From Anatilimnocola floriformis (GTDB lineage Bacteria; Planctomycetota; Planctomycetia; Pirellulales; Pirellulaceae): a stretch of 64,000 nucleotides of DNA. Under the pieces are notes generated by a model. It had not been told where the DNA came from. It searched no databases and worked only from the letters and a program-made list of their open reading frames with translations. Shown here one piece after another: positions 25,092 through 34,900 of the stretch. Position numbers and translations under genes: made by a program. Location of the stretch: contig NZ_JAMLFW010000002.1 of the NCBI RefSeq assembly GCF_024256385.1, positions 558,001-622,000 on the forward strand, read 5' to 3'. How positions within the stretch are numbered: position 1 is the stretch's first letter; each line of letters starts with the position of its first letter.

Positions 25092-26423
25092 ATGCAACGT
25101 TTTTGGCGGACTGCAGCGCTGCTGGCGTGCTTCGGCGGGGCGATGATCGTCTCAGCAAGCCTGCGGGCGGAAGATGAAGTTACTGTGGAATCAACGGCCA
25201 CGGAACAAACCGTTTCGGAAGAATCCGCTACGGACGATGTTGCCGAAGTGGAAGCCTTTACCAATTTCCAAGGCCCCGGCCGTGGCCCTGGTCCAGGACG
25301 CCCCGGCCCCGGTCGGCCTGCTGATCGCGGCCCAGAGCACCGCGGCCCAGAACACCGCGGCCCAGAGCATCGCGCTCCAGAACATCGTGGCCCGGGTGGA
25401 TTTGATCATCGCGGTCCAGAACACCGCGCTCCCGAACATCACAGTGCTGATCGTCGTGGCCCCGGCGGCTTCGATCATCGTGGTCCTGAGCATCGTGGCC
25501 CAGAGCACCGCGCTCCAGAACATCACAGCGCCGATCGTCGTGGTCCTGCTGGTCCGCCGTCGCGTGGTGGTGAAGATCGGCGGATTGCCGAGCTCGAACG
25601 GAAAGTTGCCGAACTCACTCGTGAGTTGCACGCGTTGAAGTCGCACGGTTCGCATGGCGACGCTCATCGTGGCCCAGCCCCGCGTGATGATCACCGCAGC
25701 CAAGCCAACCGTGGACCCGATCGTCGCGGCCCGAGTGGTCCTTCGTTCCGCGGCCCACCGTCGCGTGGTCCGGCACCGCAGTTCGGTCGTGGTCCTTCCA
25801 CCAATCGTGGCCCGCAATTTGGCCGTGGCCCCGCGCCGCAATTCGGTCGGCCGGGCGGCTTTGGTGGATTCGCTCGCCGCGCCCCCGAAGGCAATCGCCC
25901 TGGCTCGGAAGGTTTCCGTCCCCCGGCCCGCCGTGAAGACGATCGTCGTCCCGAAGGTGACCGCCGCCCCGAAGGCCGCGGTGACGATCGCCGACCCGAA
26001 GCTCGTGGCCCTGGTGGTCCGCCGCCGCGCCGCGAAGATGACCGTCGCCCTGAAGGTCGCGCTCCAGAAGCTCGTCGTCCGGAAGGACGTCCCGCAGCTG
26101 GCCCGCCGCCGCGTGGCCCCGAAGGCCGCGGTGAAGATCGTCGGCCTGAAGGTCGTGGTCCGGAAGCCCGTCGCCCTGAAGGACGCCCTGAAGCTGGTCC
26201 GCCGCGTGGACCGGAAGGTCGTGGCCCAGAAGCACGTGGACCTGAAGGCCGCGGTGGTGATCGCCGACCAGAAGGTCGGCCCGAGGGTCGCGGTCCAGAA
26301 GCAGGCCGAGGCCCCGAAGGTCGTGGCCCTGGCGCCGGTGGCCCGCCGCCGCGTGGTGAAGGTTCCGGCCGCGAAGGTGGCCGTCGTCCTCCGCCACCCC
26401 GCGATGAAGACGTGACGTTCTAA
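25092..26423 (+). CDS. Secreted repeat protein rich in Arg, Gly, Pro, Glu and His
   Basis: 443 residues from ATG 25092 with an AGGAG ribosome site. Signal peptide about 1-25 (TAALLACFGGAMIVSASLRA). Then an acidic stretch of about 30 residues, a GPEHRGPEHRAPEHH repeat zone (about 75-155), a short Leu-zipper-like helix (ELERKVAELTRELHALK, about 170-186) and FGRGPA repeats. The rest is a long RREDDRRPEGR/PEARRPEGRP zone to the end. No enzymatic motif is visible. The composition suggests a disordered, polyelectrolyte extracellular or periplasmic protein, perhaps binding anions or metal through His. DNA repeats here are prone to length variation. Confidence 0.75.
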   Translation: MQRFWRTAALLACFGGAMIVSASLRAEDEVTVESTATEQTVSEESATDDVAEVEAFTNFQGPGRGPGPGRPGPGRPADRGPEHRGPEHRGPEHRAPEHRGPGGFDHRGPEHRAPEHHSADRRGPGGFDHRGPEHRGPEHRAPEHHSADRRGPAGPPSRGGEDRRIAELERKVAELTRELHALKSHGSHGDAHRGPAPRDDHRSQANRGPDRRGPSGPSFRGPPSRGPAPQFGRGPSTNRGPQFGRGPAPQFGRPGGFGGFARRAPEGNRPGSEGFRPPARREDDRRPEGDRRPEGRGDDRRPEARGPGGPPPRREDDRRPEGRAPEARRPEGRPAAGPPPRGPEGRGEDRRPEGRGPEARRPEGRPEAGPPRGPEGRGPEARGPEGRGGDRRPEGRPEGRGPEAGRGPEGRGPGAGGPPPRGEGSGREGGRRPPPPRDEDVTF

Positions 26424-26450
26424 GGTTCAGCCTCGCGTACCCACTTCGTG

Positions 26451-26473
26451 ATGGACCAATGGTCCGTCGTACG
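26451..26473. repeat. GGACCAATGGTCC palindrome, single copy
   Basis: The same 13-base palindrome (with CCGTCGTACG flank) as in the nested repeat at 11931-12027. It lies between two convergent genes. Confidence 0.7.
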
Positions 26474-26480
26474 AATCTCT

Positions 26481-27686
26481 CTAAGGCTTCGCTGATTTGA
26501 TGATCAACGAAGCCTCATTTATTTCGTAGGCGAGCCCGAGCGGCGTGAGAACTTTATTGAGAAGCTCCTCGAGCTTCGCATCCTTCACTTGAAAGCTGAC
26601 GTTGGTCTTCAGTTTGTCGACGAGCGACGGATCGTAGACCATCTCTTTGCCGAGTTCTTTGGCAACCGTTTTCACCACCGCGCCAGCCGACTGATTGTCG
26701 ACGCGCAGCGTGTAGACCTTCTCACCCGGAACGACCTTCGTCGTGCGCACCGTCTCGCCATTTAGGATTCGTTCGATCAACTCGTGCGATTCATACTTGC
26801 CGACGGCGACGACCTTGTCGTCGGCGACGCTGATCTTGAGTTCGGGAAATTTCTTCTGCAACTGACTGGCCAGCGTCTGCGCTTTGCCTTTTCCCCACGA
26901 ATACGTCTGTTCGTATTCGACGCTGTCCGGAATCTTGACGATGGTGAGCGTCGAACCATCGGCGCTCAAATCAAAGGTGAGATCGAAACCGGCGAGCACC
27001 AGCGTCAAGCGATCGGCGAGCGTGAGTTGCGGCATCGAGAGCGCGGGCCAGAGATCGTGCGGCACGGCATCGGGATTTTGTAGCGTCGCGCCGGATTCGC
27101 GCGCTAGTTCGCGCACGAGTTCTCGCGGCTCGGTGAGTTGCGGCACATTCAAGACGGCTGGTCGCAACCAGCGAGCGCGCTGTTCCGGTGAATGCGAGCC
27201 CGCTTGTTGTCGCTTCACGGCAGCGAGTGTCGCCAGCTTTTCTGTCATGGCTGGAGGGCCGATGTAGACAACCGGCCCAACGACGGCACGACCTAATTTG
27301 CTCTTTGCGCACAATTGATCGAGCATCAGCCCGAGCGGAACATCGTCAAGTTCGAACTGCAACTTGGTGCTCGGATCGACGCGTCGATCGAGCCAGATGG
27401 CGACCTGTTGATTGTTCGAAAGATTACGGAGTGCGTCGCGAATCGGATTCTCGGCCCACTTCAAGCCCAAGGGCTGATCGAGCGCTTTGCGAAACTCAGC
27501 GCCGGTCTTCCAAGCCGTTTCGGCGGCGCCGGCGTGATGCGCGCGACCGTCAAAATCGTTGCCAAACCAACTGACGATCACGAGCGTAGGGAAAGCGACC
27601 CACACCGATTTGCGGGCGAACCACGCCGCCCGTCGCACTGATGGCGCTGGCAATGCTGGCAAAAAACGTTGCGGTGTTGGCGACAA
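26481..27686 (-). CDS. STN-domain (secretin N-terminal-like) protein
   Basis: 401 residues from a TTG start with an AGGAG site 7 bases upstream; no better ATG is present. A hydrophobic N-terminal segment (VWVAFPTLVIVSWF, about 28-42) is a signal or anchor. Two STN/secretin-like units are visible: LDQPLGLKWAENPIRDALRNLSNNQQVAIWLDRR and, at the end, ELLNKVLTPLGLAYEINEASLIIKS, with YTLRVDNQSAGAVVKTVA between them. Such modules occur in secretin and TonB-dependent systems and in stand-alone planctomycete proteins. No secretin barrel is adjacent. It is convergent with the repeat protein. Confidence 0.75.
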   Translation of the reverse strand: MSPTPQRFLPALPAPSVRRAAWFARKSVWVAFPTLVIVSWFGNDFDGRAHHAGAAETAWKTGAEFRKALDQPLGLKWAENPIRDALRNLSNNQQVAIWLDRRVDPSTKLQFELDDVPLGLMLDQLCAKSKLGRAVVGPVVYIGPPAMTEKLATLAAVKRQQAGSHSPEQRARWLRPAVLNVPQLTEPRELVRELARESGATLQNPDAVPHDLWPALSMPQLTLADRLTLVLAGFDLTFDLSADGSTLTIVKIPDSVEYEQTYSWGKGKAQTLASQLQKKFPELKISVADDKVVAVGKYESHELIERILNGETVRTTKVVPGEKVYTLRVDNQSAGAVVKTVAKELGKEMVYDPSLVDKLKTNVSFQVKDAKLEELLNKVLTPLGLAYEINEASLIIKSAKP

Positions 27687-27844
27687 AGCTTGTCTCCTCT
27701 TCCTATCTCAACACATCCAGACAGAAATCGCTGCAGAAAACGGACGCCCGCACAGGCATTCGGTTGTTGATTGCGGAAGCTCTAATTAGACTCAAAGCTC
27801 AGCTTGATCGCGACACCTTTCCGCAGTGGTCGCGGTTGAGCTCC

Positions 27845-28519
27845 ATGCACGGCACCACGATGAAGAAACCCGTATCCACTCCCCGGCTCGATCAGCTGTA
27901 CCATCGGTATCTCGATACCGAAGAGTCGGCTGCGTATATCCGCGGCGTGTCTGAACATTATCTGCTCACCACGCTCGAACGGCTCGCTGGTGCGGGACAA
28001 CACGTTTCGCGGCGGGCAGCCGTACTGGCCATTGGTTTTCTCGGCGATTACTCGCACACGCCGATTCTCGGCCGAGCGCTGCACGATCGCGATCGCGCGG
28101 TCCGCTTGATCGCCGACAACGGCATTCGCAATTTGTGGCGGCGCGATGGCAATCAGCGGCAGCAAGAAAAGCTGAACGTCATCGTGCGACTCAACGATTC
28201 GCAGCATCACAACGAAGCCATTGCGGCTGCGAACGAACTGCTGGAAGAAGCGGCCTGGTTTGCCGAAGTGTGGAATCAACGGGCCATCGGCCACTTCGCC
28301 ACGAATCGCTGGGAAGATGCGGCCAACGATTGCCATCAAACGCTCGAGCTCAATGCCTATCACTTCGGCGCTGCCGTCGGCATGGGGCACTGCTATCTCG
28401 AAATGGATGATCCTTTTGCCGCGCTCGAATGTTTTCGCCGCGCGGTGAAGCTCAATCCGGATCTGGAAGATGTGCGGGCGCAGATCGACTATCTGCAGCG
28501 CACACTCGAAGGTAAGTAA
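27845..28519 (+). CDS. HEAT/TPR repeat protein
   Basis: 224 residues from ATG 27845 (a second ATG lies at 27860). The N-terminal half has HEAT-like helices (HVSRRAAVLAIGFLGDYSHTPILGRALHDRDRAVRLIA). The C-terminal half has two or three TPRs (AAWFAEVWNQRAIGHFATNRWEDAANDCHQTLELN, HFGAAVGMGHCYLEMDDPFAALECFRRAVKLNPD). The combination suggests a scaffold for protein contacts. No signal peptide, so cytoplasmic. Divergent from the STN-domain gene. No specific function can be assigned. Confidence 0.75.
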   Translation: MHGTTMKKPVSTPRLDQLYHRYLDTEESAAYIRGVSEHYLLTTLERLAGAGQHVSRRAAVLAIGFLGDYSHTPILGRALHDRDRAVRLIADNGIRNLWRRDGNQRQQEKLNVIVRLNDSQHHNEAIAAANELLEEAAWFAEVWNQRAIGHFATNRWEDAANDCHQTLELNAYHFGAAVGMGHCYLEMDDPFAALECFRRAVKLNPDLEDVRAQIDYLQRTLEGK

Positions 28520-28550
28520 TCGCCGCCGCAAGAGCAGTGGCGTTTGACTC

Positions 28551-29600
28551 TTACTTTACCTGTTGCAGCCAGGTGTACATCACGTAGCCCACCTTGGCCA
28601 TGGAATCGCCGGAGCAGTTGGCGGGAATGTCTTGCGTGGTGTGCCAGTAGTTCGGGCCGTGCGAGGTGGGATACTCAAAGTCGATGAGGTCGCACGTCGG
28701 GATCTTGCCGATGTTGCGCAGGGCCAGATGGTCGTCGCGGATCTCGTGCCGCGTGACGTTGACAAACTCTTTCACGCCGAGCGAGCCGGCCGTCTTCCAG
28801 ATATCGAGCACGAGCGGCCGCGTATCGGGCCATTCCATGCTGTTGACCTCGCGATACATGTTCAGCTGTTTGTCGCCGATCATATCGAACAGCACGCCCC
28901 ATTTGTATTTGTGGCCCGGCGGTTGCGAAACATACGTGCGCGCAAAGTACTCGCTGCCGAGGAAGTACGGATCGGATCGCGCGTCGTCGTAGACGAGCTC
29001 TTCGCCATCGAAGAAGACAAAATCCACGCCGTATTTGCAGCGCAAACCGGCCATGTGATTGCCCAGTTCCATCAGCATGGCCACGCCGCTGCCACCGTCG
29101 TTGGCGCCGATGAAGGGATCTTTCCGCTTGTTGGGATTGGGCTCGCGATCAGGAAAGGGTCGCGTGTCGTGGTGGCAACAGAGCAGGATTCGCTCTTTCT
29201 TTTCCGGATGCCACTCGACGATTTGATTGGCCATCTTCACCATCATGCCGGTCTGCGGGTGACGGCCTGTGAACTCCTGCAACGAAACTTTGGCGCCGAG
29301 TTTTTCGAAGTGCTTGGTAATCAGCTCTTGCTGTTTCGCCATGCCGGGCGTGCCGGCGACGCGCGGGCCGATGTCGCAGATCGCCTGTAAATATTCAAAG
29401 GTCCGTTTGGCATCGAGCGGATTGCCGGCGGCTTTGAAGGGTCCCACTTGACGTTGCGACCAGGCCAGTTGGATGGCGTCACCCTTGAAGAGAGCGACGA
29501 TCGCGATAACGAGCAACAGGCCGCCAGCGATCCGCATCCACGGAATAGACAACGGCGGCGAATGATCGGCGAGACGAGTGGTAGTAGTAGTTTTGCTCAT
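28551..29600 (-). CDS. M28-family zinc peptidase, membrane anchored
   Basis: 349 residues from ATG 29600; the upstream frame to 29750 is unsupported. One membrane segment (about 22-40, IAGGLLLVIAIVALF) tethers a periplasmic M28 domain: LLCCHHDTRPFPD (first zinc His/Asp), GANDGGSGVAMLMEL (bridging Asp), FVFFDGEEL (catalytic Glu-Glu) and YWHTTQDIPAN (last zinc His). The overall spacing resembles glutaminyl-peptide cyclotransferases as much as aminopeptidases, so either activity is possible. It is convergent with the TPR gene and lies downstream of, but not overlapping, the thioredoxin gene. Confidence 0.85.
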   Translation of the reverse strand: MSKTTTTTRLADHSPPLSIPWMRIAGGLLLVIAIVALFKGDAIQLAWSQRQVGPFKAAGNPLDAKRTFEYLQAICDIGPRVAGTPGMAKQQELITKHFEKLGAKVSLQEFTGRHPQTGMMVKMANQIVEWHPEKKERILLCCHHDTRPFPDREPNPNKRKDPFIGANDGGSGVAMLMELGNHMAGLRCKYGVDFVFFDGEELVYDDARSDPYFLGSEYFARTYVSQPPGHKYKWGVLFDMIGDKQLNMYREVNSMEWPDTRPLVLDIWKTAGSLGVKEFVNVTRHEIRDDHLALRNIGKIPTCDLIDFEYPTSHGPNYWHTTQDIPANCSGDSMAKVGYVMYTWLQQVK

Positions 29601-29677
29601 CCCGGCATTGTATCCGCGCCGCCCCGAACGCTGCCAGCGACGTTTCCGTGGCCAGCGACGAGCCGTGGACCCGCTAG

Positions 29678-30310
29678 CTACTTCGCCTTCAGCAGTTCCG
29701 ATGCTTGTTCGCGCATTTCCTTCACCACTCCGTTGCGGTAACCGATCCACAAGCTGCGGATCACACCATCGCGATCGAGCAGCACTGTCGTGGGAAAGCC
29801 GAAGTTCGGGTCGCTATTTAATTCGCCTAACGCCTGCGCACTGACGAATTGCGGATCGCGATAAATGGGCAAATCGTAGCCGCGCATTTTCAGAAAGGCT
29901 GCGGTGCGCGTATCGTGCTGTGGGTCGTTCGGCGCCTGCGGGCAGGAGACCGAAACAAAACGAAAGTCTGCGTTGGTTTTAAGGCTCTTCTGCAATTCGA
30001 CCAACTCCGGAAACTCTTGGACACATGGTCCACACCAGGGCCCCCAGAAGTTGATCAGCACGACCTGGCCCTGCAGATCGGCAAGTTGCAACGACGTGGC
30101 ATCGTCAGTCAGCGGTTCGAAGTGGAGCTTTTCAAAACGCTTTCCTACTGCGACCGCAACGGTCGGATTGGGCGGCACCGAGACTGCTTTGAGGACGTAG
30201 GCGACTCCCACGATGGCTGCCAGAATCACGAACAGCCCGATCAATCTTCCCCGTCGGCGCGGCGGCCCAATCGCTTGCTGTTCGGCGTCATCACTCCAGT
30301 TCGATTCCAC
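29678..30310 (-). CDS. TlpA-like membrane-anchored thioredoxin
   Basis: 210 residues from a GTG only 3 bases after the stop of the lipoprotein gene, so the two form an operon. Membrane segment about 24-40. TlpA/ResA-type thioredoxin fold: VVLINFWGPWCGPC (redox WCGPC) and FGFPTTVLLDRDGVIRSLWIG, with the cis-Pro in GFPTT. Two-cysteine reductase facing the periplasm, probably for cytochrome c maturation or disulfide balance. Planctomycetes carry many paralogues, so the substrate cannot be specified. A second TlpA-like gene lies at 54421. Confidence 0.88.
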   Translation of the reverse strand: MESNWSDDAEQQAIGPPRRRGRLIGLFVILAAIVGVAYVLKAVSVPPNPTVAVAVGKRFEKLHFEPLTDDATSLQLADLQGQVVLINFWGPWCGPCVQEFPELVELQKSLKTNADFRFVSVSCPQAPNDPQHDTRTAAFLKMRGYDLPIYRDPQFVSAQALGELNSDPNFGFPTTVLLDRDGVIRSLWIGYRNGVVKEMREQASELLKAK

Positions 30311-30313
30311 GAT

Positions 30314-31006
30314 TTACTTCTTCTCTTTCGCGGCGGCTGGCTTGTCTTTGGGAAACTTCATGTGGGCGGCCAGCGAATAGGCAATGTCGCGGTGCGCGAG
30401 CAGCTCTTTTTCATAGTTGATCGGCTTTTGGGCGTCGCCCGGATTGTCTTGCGCGGGTACCGAAAGCTCGATCGAAATGATTCGGCCACCTTTGATGGTC
30501 TGCAAGGACTGCACCGCCGTGGGACCGTCGAGCAGACCGACCTTCCGCACGTGGCGGATCCAGACGTTCTCGCCAAGGATGATCGGCTTGCAACTTTCAA
30601 TCGGCTTTTTGTTGGCGTTGATCAACGAAGTTTGCAGCTTGCCGGCCAACGTTTGGGCGTACTTGGCCGTGGTGCTCGCCTTGGAATCGGCGGGGGTGTC
30701 GCTAGCCGAGATGGTGATCCGCGGCAGGTTCGTCATGTTGTCTTTGGGGCCGCAGGCAAACAGATATTTCTGGCTCGGTCGCAGCGGCTCCCAACCAGTG
30801 GGCATGGCGAACTGAATCCGTCCCTCGTCGAGCGCCGGATAGGGCCGATCGTCGACGGCGGGCAAGTCTTCGATTGCATAGGTCTTGATTTCGGCCGGCG
30901 GAGGTGGCGCCGTGGCCCCTTCACCCGAACTGGCAGCCGGCGATGCCCCGCCGCAACCCAAGCCGCCGCTCAGCACGAGCAGTGCTCCGAACATCATCCA
31001 GCGCAT
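30314..31006 (-). CDS. Lipoprotein of unknown function
   Basis: 230 residues. Lipoprotein signal with lipobox LGCG (Cys near residue 18) and a small Ser/Gly/Pro-rich spacer. The mature part contains RIQFAMPTGWEPLRPSQKYLFACGPKDN, ITISASDTPADS and WIRHVRKVGLLDG, compatible with a single alpha/beta domain. A Lys/Ala/Pro-rich tail ends the protein. I recognise no family. It is followed by tlpA-like 29678 after 3 bases, so it probably shares the thioredoxin's envelope function. Confidence 0.7.
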   Translation of the reverse strand: MRWMMFGALLVLSGGLGCGGASPAASSGEGATAPPPPAEIKTYAIEDLPAVDDRPYPALDEGRIQFAMPTGWEPLRPSQKYLFACGPKDNMTNLPRITISASDTPADSKASTTAKYAQTLAGKLQTSLINANKKPIESCKPIILGENVWIRHVRKVGLLDGPTAVQSLQTIKGGRIISIELSVPAQDNPGDAQKPINYEKELLAHRDIAYSLAAHMKFPKDKPAAAKEKK

Positions 31007-31186
31007 GAAAAGCCACTCCGCGAGAAAATCATGGCCGGTGAACGAGATCGGCCTGTGTCTATCTTACTAGCAAGCCGCGCGGTGGAAGCAAGCGAATCCC
31101 GCACCTTGCCCAATTTCTCTACCGCCCGCAGCCCGGTTCGTCGTAGAATCCTCGGCCCGTCGTTCATCACAGGAGGGACCCAAACG

Positions 31187-31855
31187 ATGAAAACTGCGTT
31201 GAAATTTGCCAGCTGGTTGCTGATGGTCGGCATGCTGGTGATTACTAGCCAAGCCGAAGAAAAGGGATTGGAAGAAAAGATTCAGGAAGAAGAACGGGTT
31301 GAGATCGTTACCGATTCTCGCCTGCCGCTGCCATTGCCGCTCGATGGCTCGCGCTGGCTGCGCTATGCGCGCTTGACGCCGGCGATCAAACAATTCTTTG
31401 CTCCGGCAGCGCAGCCCCAGCAGCCTGAAGAATCTGTGGAAGTGCGCGAGTTGACCGAAGCTCAGCGCCGCATTGGCAGTGTAGTGAAAGGAACGATCTT
31501 CGACGGCATAGGTGGCAGCACCGACGCCGAACGACGGCAAATTTGGCAGCGAATGGCTCAGGATGCGAAAGCCGCCGATGCAGCGTTGGAGAAGCAAATT
31601 GTCAGCCAAATCCAGCAGCAACCTGTGCAGCGCGTCGCCAGCGAATCGGGCCCGTTCAATTTGCTGCAAAGCTACAGCCAGCCAGTGAATCCCACGCATG
31701 TAGCCATCGCTCAACTCCGCTTGAGCGCTCGCAACCTCGATCAGGCCGCTGCCGATCTCGAGGATGCCGGCAAGTATGACGAAGCCGATCGCATTCGCGC
31801 CTCGGCCAATCGTTTGCGGCGTGAAGCCCGTGATTTTGCTAGCGAACCAGAGTAG
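31187..31855 (+). CDS. Secreted helical protein of unknown function
   Basis: 222 residues from ATG 31187, 8 bases after a strong AGGAGGGA ribosome site. A long open frame continues upstream to 29849 but is only antisense to other genes. Signal peptide about 1-23 (FASWLLMVGMLVITSQA). The remainder is Glu/Gln/Arg-rich with predicted helices (ELTEAQRRIGSVVKGTIFDG, DQAAADLEDAGKYDEADRIRASANRLRREARDF). The closing segment resembles the helical hairpins of planctomycete secreted repeat proteins. Function unknown. The 1350-residue secreted protein starts 140 bases downstream in the same direction. Confidence 0.7.
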   Translation: MKTALKFASWLLMVGMLVITSQAEEKGLEEKIQEEERVEIVTDSRLPLPLPLDGSRWLRYARLTPAIKQFFAPAAQPQQPEESVEVRELTEAQRRIGSVVKGTIFDGIGGSTDAERRQIWQRMAQDAKAADAALEKQIVSQIQQQPVQRVASESGPFNLLQSYSQPVNPTHVAIAQLRLSARNLDQAAADLEDAGKYDEADRIRASANRLRREARDFASEPE

Positions 31856-31995
31856 CTAGCACCAGCATTTCGCTGTAGTTGGTTTCGGGCCTGCTGGCCT
31901 ATACTGGCGACTTGTGCGCACGGAAGCGCGCAAACAGAATCTCAATTTTTCAGGAGACATTCCGCCGCGCGATCCTTCGCGCGCGGAAGCGAACG

Positions 31996-34900
31996 ATGTT
32001 CGGACAAGGAAGTCCGCATTTCGAATCGTCTCAACTGCTGCGCAGCGCGCAGCGGTGGTTCTGGCCCTGCGCCCTTTTGTTCGCCCTCATTATCGGCAAC
32101 GCTTCGCAGATTCTTGCGAATGAATTGGACCTGCGACTCAGAATTGCTTGGGGCGGCGGCGAAGCCTGCTCCTGGCAAGGCTCGATCGAGTTGAGCGAAG
32201 GAACGCTCAGCGATGTTCAGCCGCTGGGGCTCGAAGCCGATTCGCCTGGTGCGCTGCAAATGGTCAGTGCGCAGTCGCTGCGAGTTTTTCCGCGCATGCC
32301 GCGGACTTACGACGGTTGCGATCTGCACGTCGTCGCGCCGGGTACGGCGGTTCTGCGCGTGAACCTGTTTCCCGCCGGCGGCGCTGCTGGCGAAGTGATC
32401 GAGCTGCCGCTGGATAAACTGAAGCAAGGTTTTCACAGTTTGAATCTCGATGAGCATCGCAATCGCCTGCTCGTGCAACGCTCGCCGGGCGATACCTTGC
32501 GGGTAAACATCGAGCGCGAGCATTTGATCTATTCGCCCGGCGAAAAGTTCAGCTGCGAAGTGCTGCCGAATGCTTTTCCGCTGACACCGAACACGGCTTA
32601 CATCCTGAGTGCCGCACTGGTTGAAGCTCGCGGTGGTCGCGAACGCAATCGCCTCGATCTCGAAATCAAGTCCGACGATCAAGGCGCGGCCTCGGCTGTC
32701 GCCGCCACGGAGTTTGCATTGCCGCTCGACGAAGGCGTGTACGACGTGGTCTTCTCGCTCTACGTCAAGCGTCTCACGACGCCACTCCTGCGTGGCAAGC
32801 CCGTACTCGAACGCCGCGTGCAACTCGTCGTTGTCGATCCTGTTCTCCGTCCACCGCTGGGAACCAGCGAATGGAAGACGACCTGGGAAATCGATCCCGC
32901 CAATCCGAAGTGGTGGGAGCGCATGACGCGCATTCCCACGCTGCCGAAGTTGCCGGGCCTGACCACGCAAGCGCTGACCAACGGCGAATCGCAAACGCAC
33001 TCGCACCTCGGCCGCACGTGGGTGCAACTGCCGGCGAATGTGTGGCAAGCGTATCCGCTGAGCGTCGAAGAGATCGGTCGGCCGCACGTGCTGCAGGTGG
33101 AATATCCCAGCGATCTGCCGCAAAGCCTGGGCATCAGCATTGTTGAACCAAACGCCGCCGGCCAGGTCGTGCCGATCGGTCTCGATACCGGCGTCGATGT
33201 TTCGCCCCCAGCGGCCGGCGTCGAAGCCAAGGTCACGCGGCATCGCGTCATCTTCTGGCCGCAAACGAAGGCGCCAGTCGTGCTCCTCACCAATCGTCGC
33301 CCAGGACAGGCGGCGTGGTTTGGCAAGATTAGTCTGCAAGCCGGGCCGATTACCTTGCCGCCGATTCGCTTGCCGGCGACGAAAGTCGCGCAGCGGATGC
33401 TGGCCACTTGCCTCGAACGGCCACTCATTGCCGAAAACTTTTCCGCCGGCGAAGCGCTCGATCCTACGACGGGCCGCACGCTCGACGATTGGGTGACGTT
33501 CTATCTCGCGACCACGCGGCTCGTCGAATATCTACAGCACACCGGCAGCGGCGTGATCATGCTGCCCGTCGTCTGTGAAGGAAGCTCGCTCTATCCGAGT
33601 CAATTGCTTGAACCTACGCCGCGGTATGACACCGGCTTGTTCTTCGAGAGTGGTCAGGATCCGCTTCGCAAGGATGTGCTCGAACTGCTGCTGCGACTCT
33701 GCGATCGCTCGGGCGTGCAATGCGTGCCGACGTTGCAATTCAACACGCCGATCCCGGAACTCGAACGTCAACGCTTGCTCGATCCCGCCAACGCAACCGG
33801 CATCGAACCCCTCGGTATCGACGGCAGGCCGATCCTCGCGCGACGGCCACCGCGCCGCGGCTTGGCTCCGTATTACAATCCGCTCGATGCCCGCGTGCAG
33901 CAAGCGATGCAGCGCGTCGTGCATGAGCTCACCGCTCGCTACGCCGAGCACCCGTCCCTCACCGGCATTGGTTTGCAACTCGGTCCCGAGTCGTTCGCGC
34001 TGCTGCCCGATGATCAAAGCGGCTGCGATATGCGGACGCTCCTTGCTTTCCAAAAACAAACGGGCGTCTCTCTGAGCGACCTGCAACCGCAGCAACCCAA
34101 CTGGCGCATCGAAGCCCTGCAGTCGATCCGCACCAACGCGCGCACGGCCTGGCTCAACTGGCGGTCGCAACAGATTGCCGGTTTCTATCGCAACTTGCAA
34201 CGAACCGTCGAACAAAATCATCCCGGCGGTAAGCTATTCGTTCTCCCCGGCGAACTCCTCGCCGCGCGGCCGATTCAGTTCGCGCTACGACCAACACTTC
34301 CCGCCCAAGATCAGGCCGCCGCTGCATTCGCCGCGTTCGGCTTTGACCCGCGGCAGTTCGCTGCCGATCAGTCAATCATCCTGCCGTTTCCGCAGCGGAT
34401 CGCGCCGGAGTTTATCGGTCTGTCGACGGCCTATCATGCTTGGGGAAATGGAACCGATCTGCCGGCGCTCTTCACCGGCGCGGCCTACTCGACGCAAGTC
34501 TCCTTCGAGCCAGCGCCGCTCGCGCTGCCGTCGTTCGATCAAGTCAGCCCTTTCGGCGCCGAGCAGACTCGCCTCTGGCTAGTGCCGCAGTTCGCTCGTT
34601 CCGAAGCTCTGCATCGCGAACGCTTCGTCCATTCGATTTCGACGAGCGACACGCGGCTGCTGATCGAAGGTGGTTGGATGACGCCGCTCGGCCAGGAAGA
34701 TGCGCTCACCTCGCTCTTGAAGGTCTACCGCCGTTTGCCCGATGAACCATTCCAAACGGCCCAGCCGAAGAACGGCATTGGCTCGCAGCAGCCTGTGGTC
34801 CTGCGGACGCTCGTTCGCCGCGGCAAAACGTACTTCTACTGCACGAACGATTCGCCGTGGCCCGTGACCGTCGAAATCGATTGGCAAGCCGCTGGCAAAG

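Noticed and set aside
25615-26397. 260-codon open frame on the minus strand opposite the repeat protein
   Set aside because: A Leu/Arg/His repeat created by the periodic Gly/Pro/Arg codons; no signal or ribosome site.
25654-26415. Plus-strand 253-codon frame overlapping the repeat protein
   Set aside because: The same periodic DNA read in another frame; the real gene has the signal peptide and ribosome site.
29849-31186. Long open frame on the plus strand upstream of the 222-residue protein
   Set aside because: It is antisense to the TlpA-like and lipoprotein genes, and the AGGAGGGA site supports a start at 31187.
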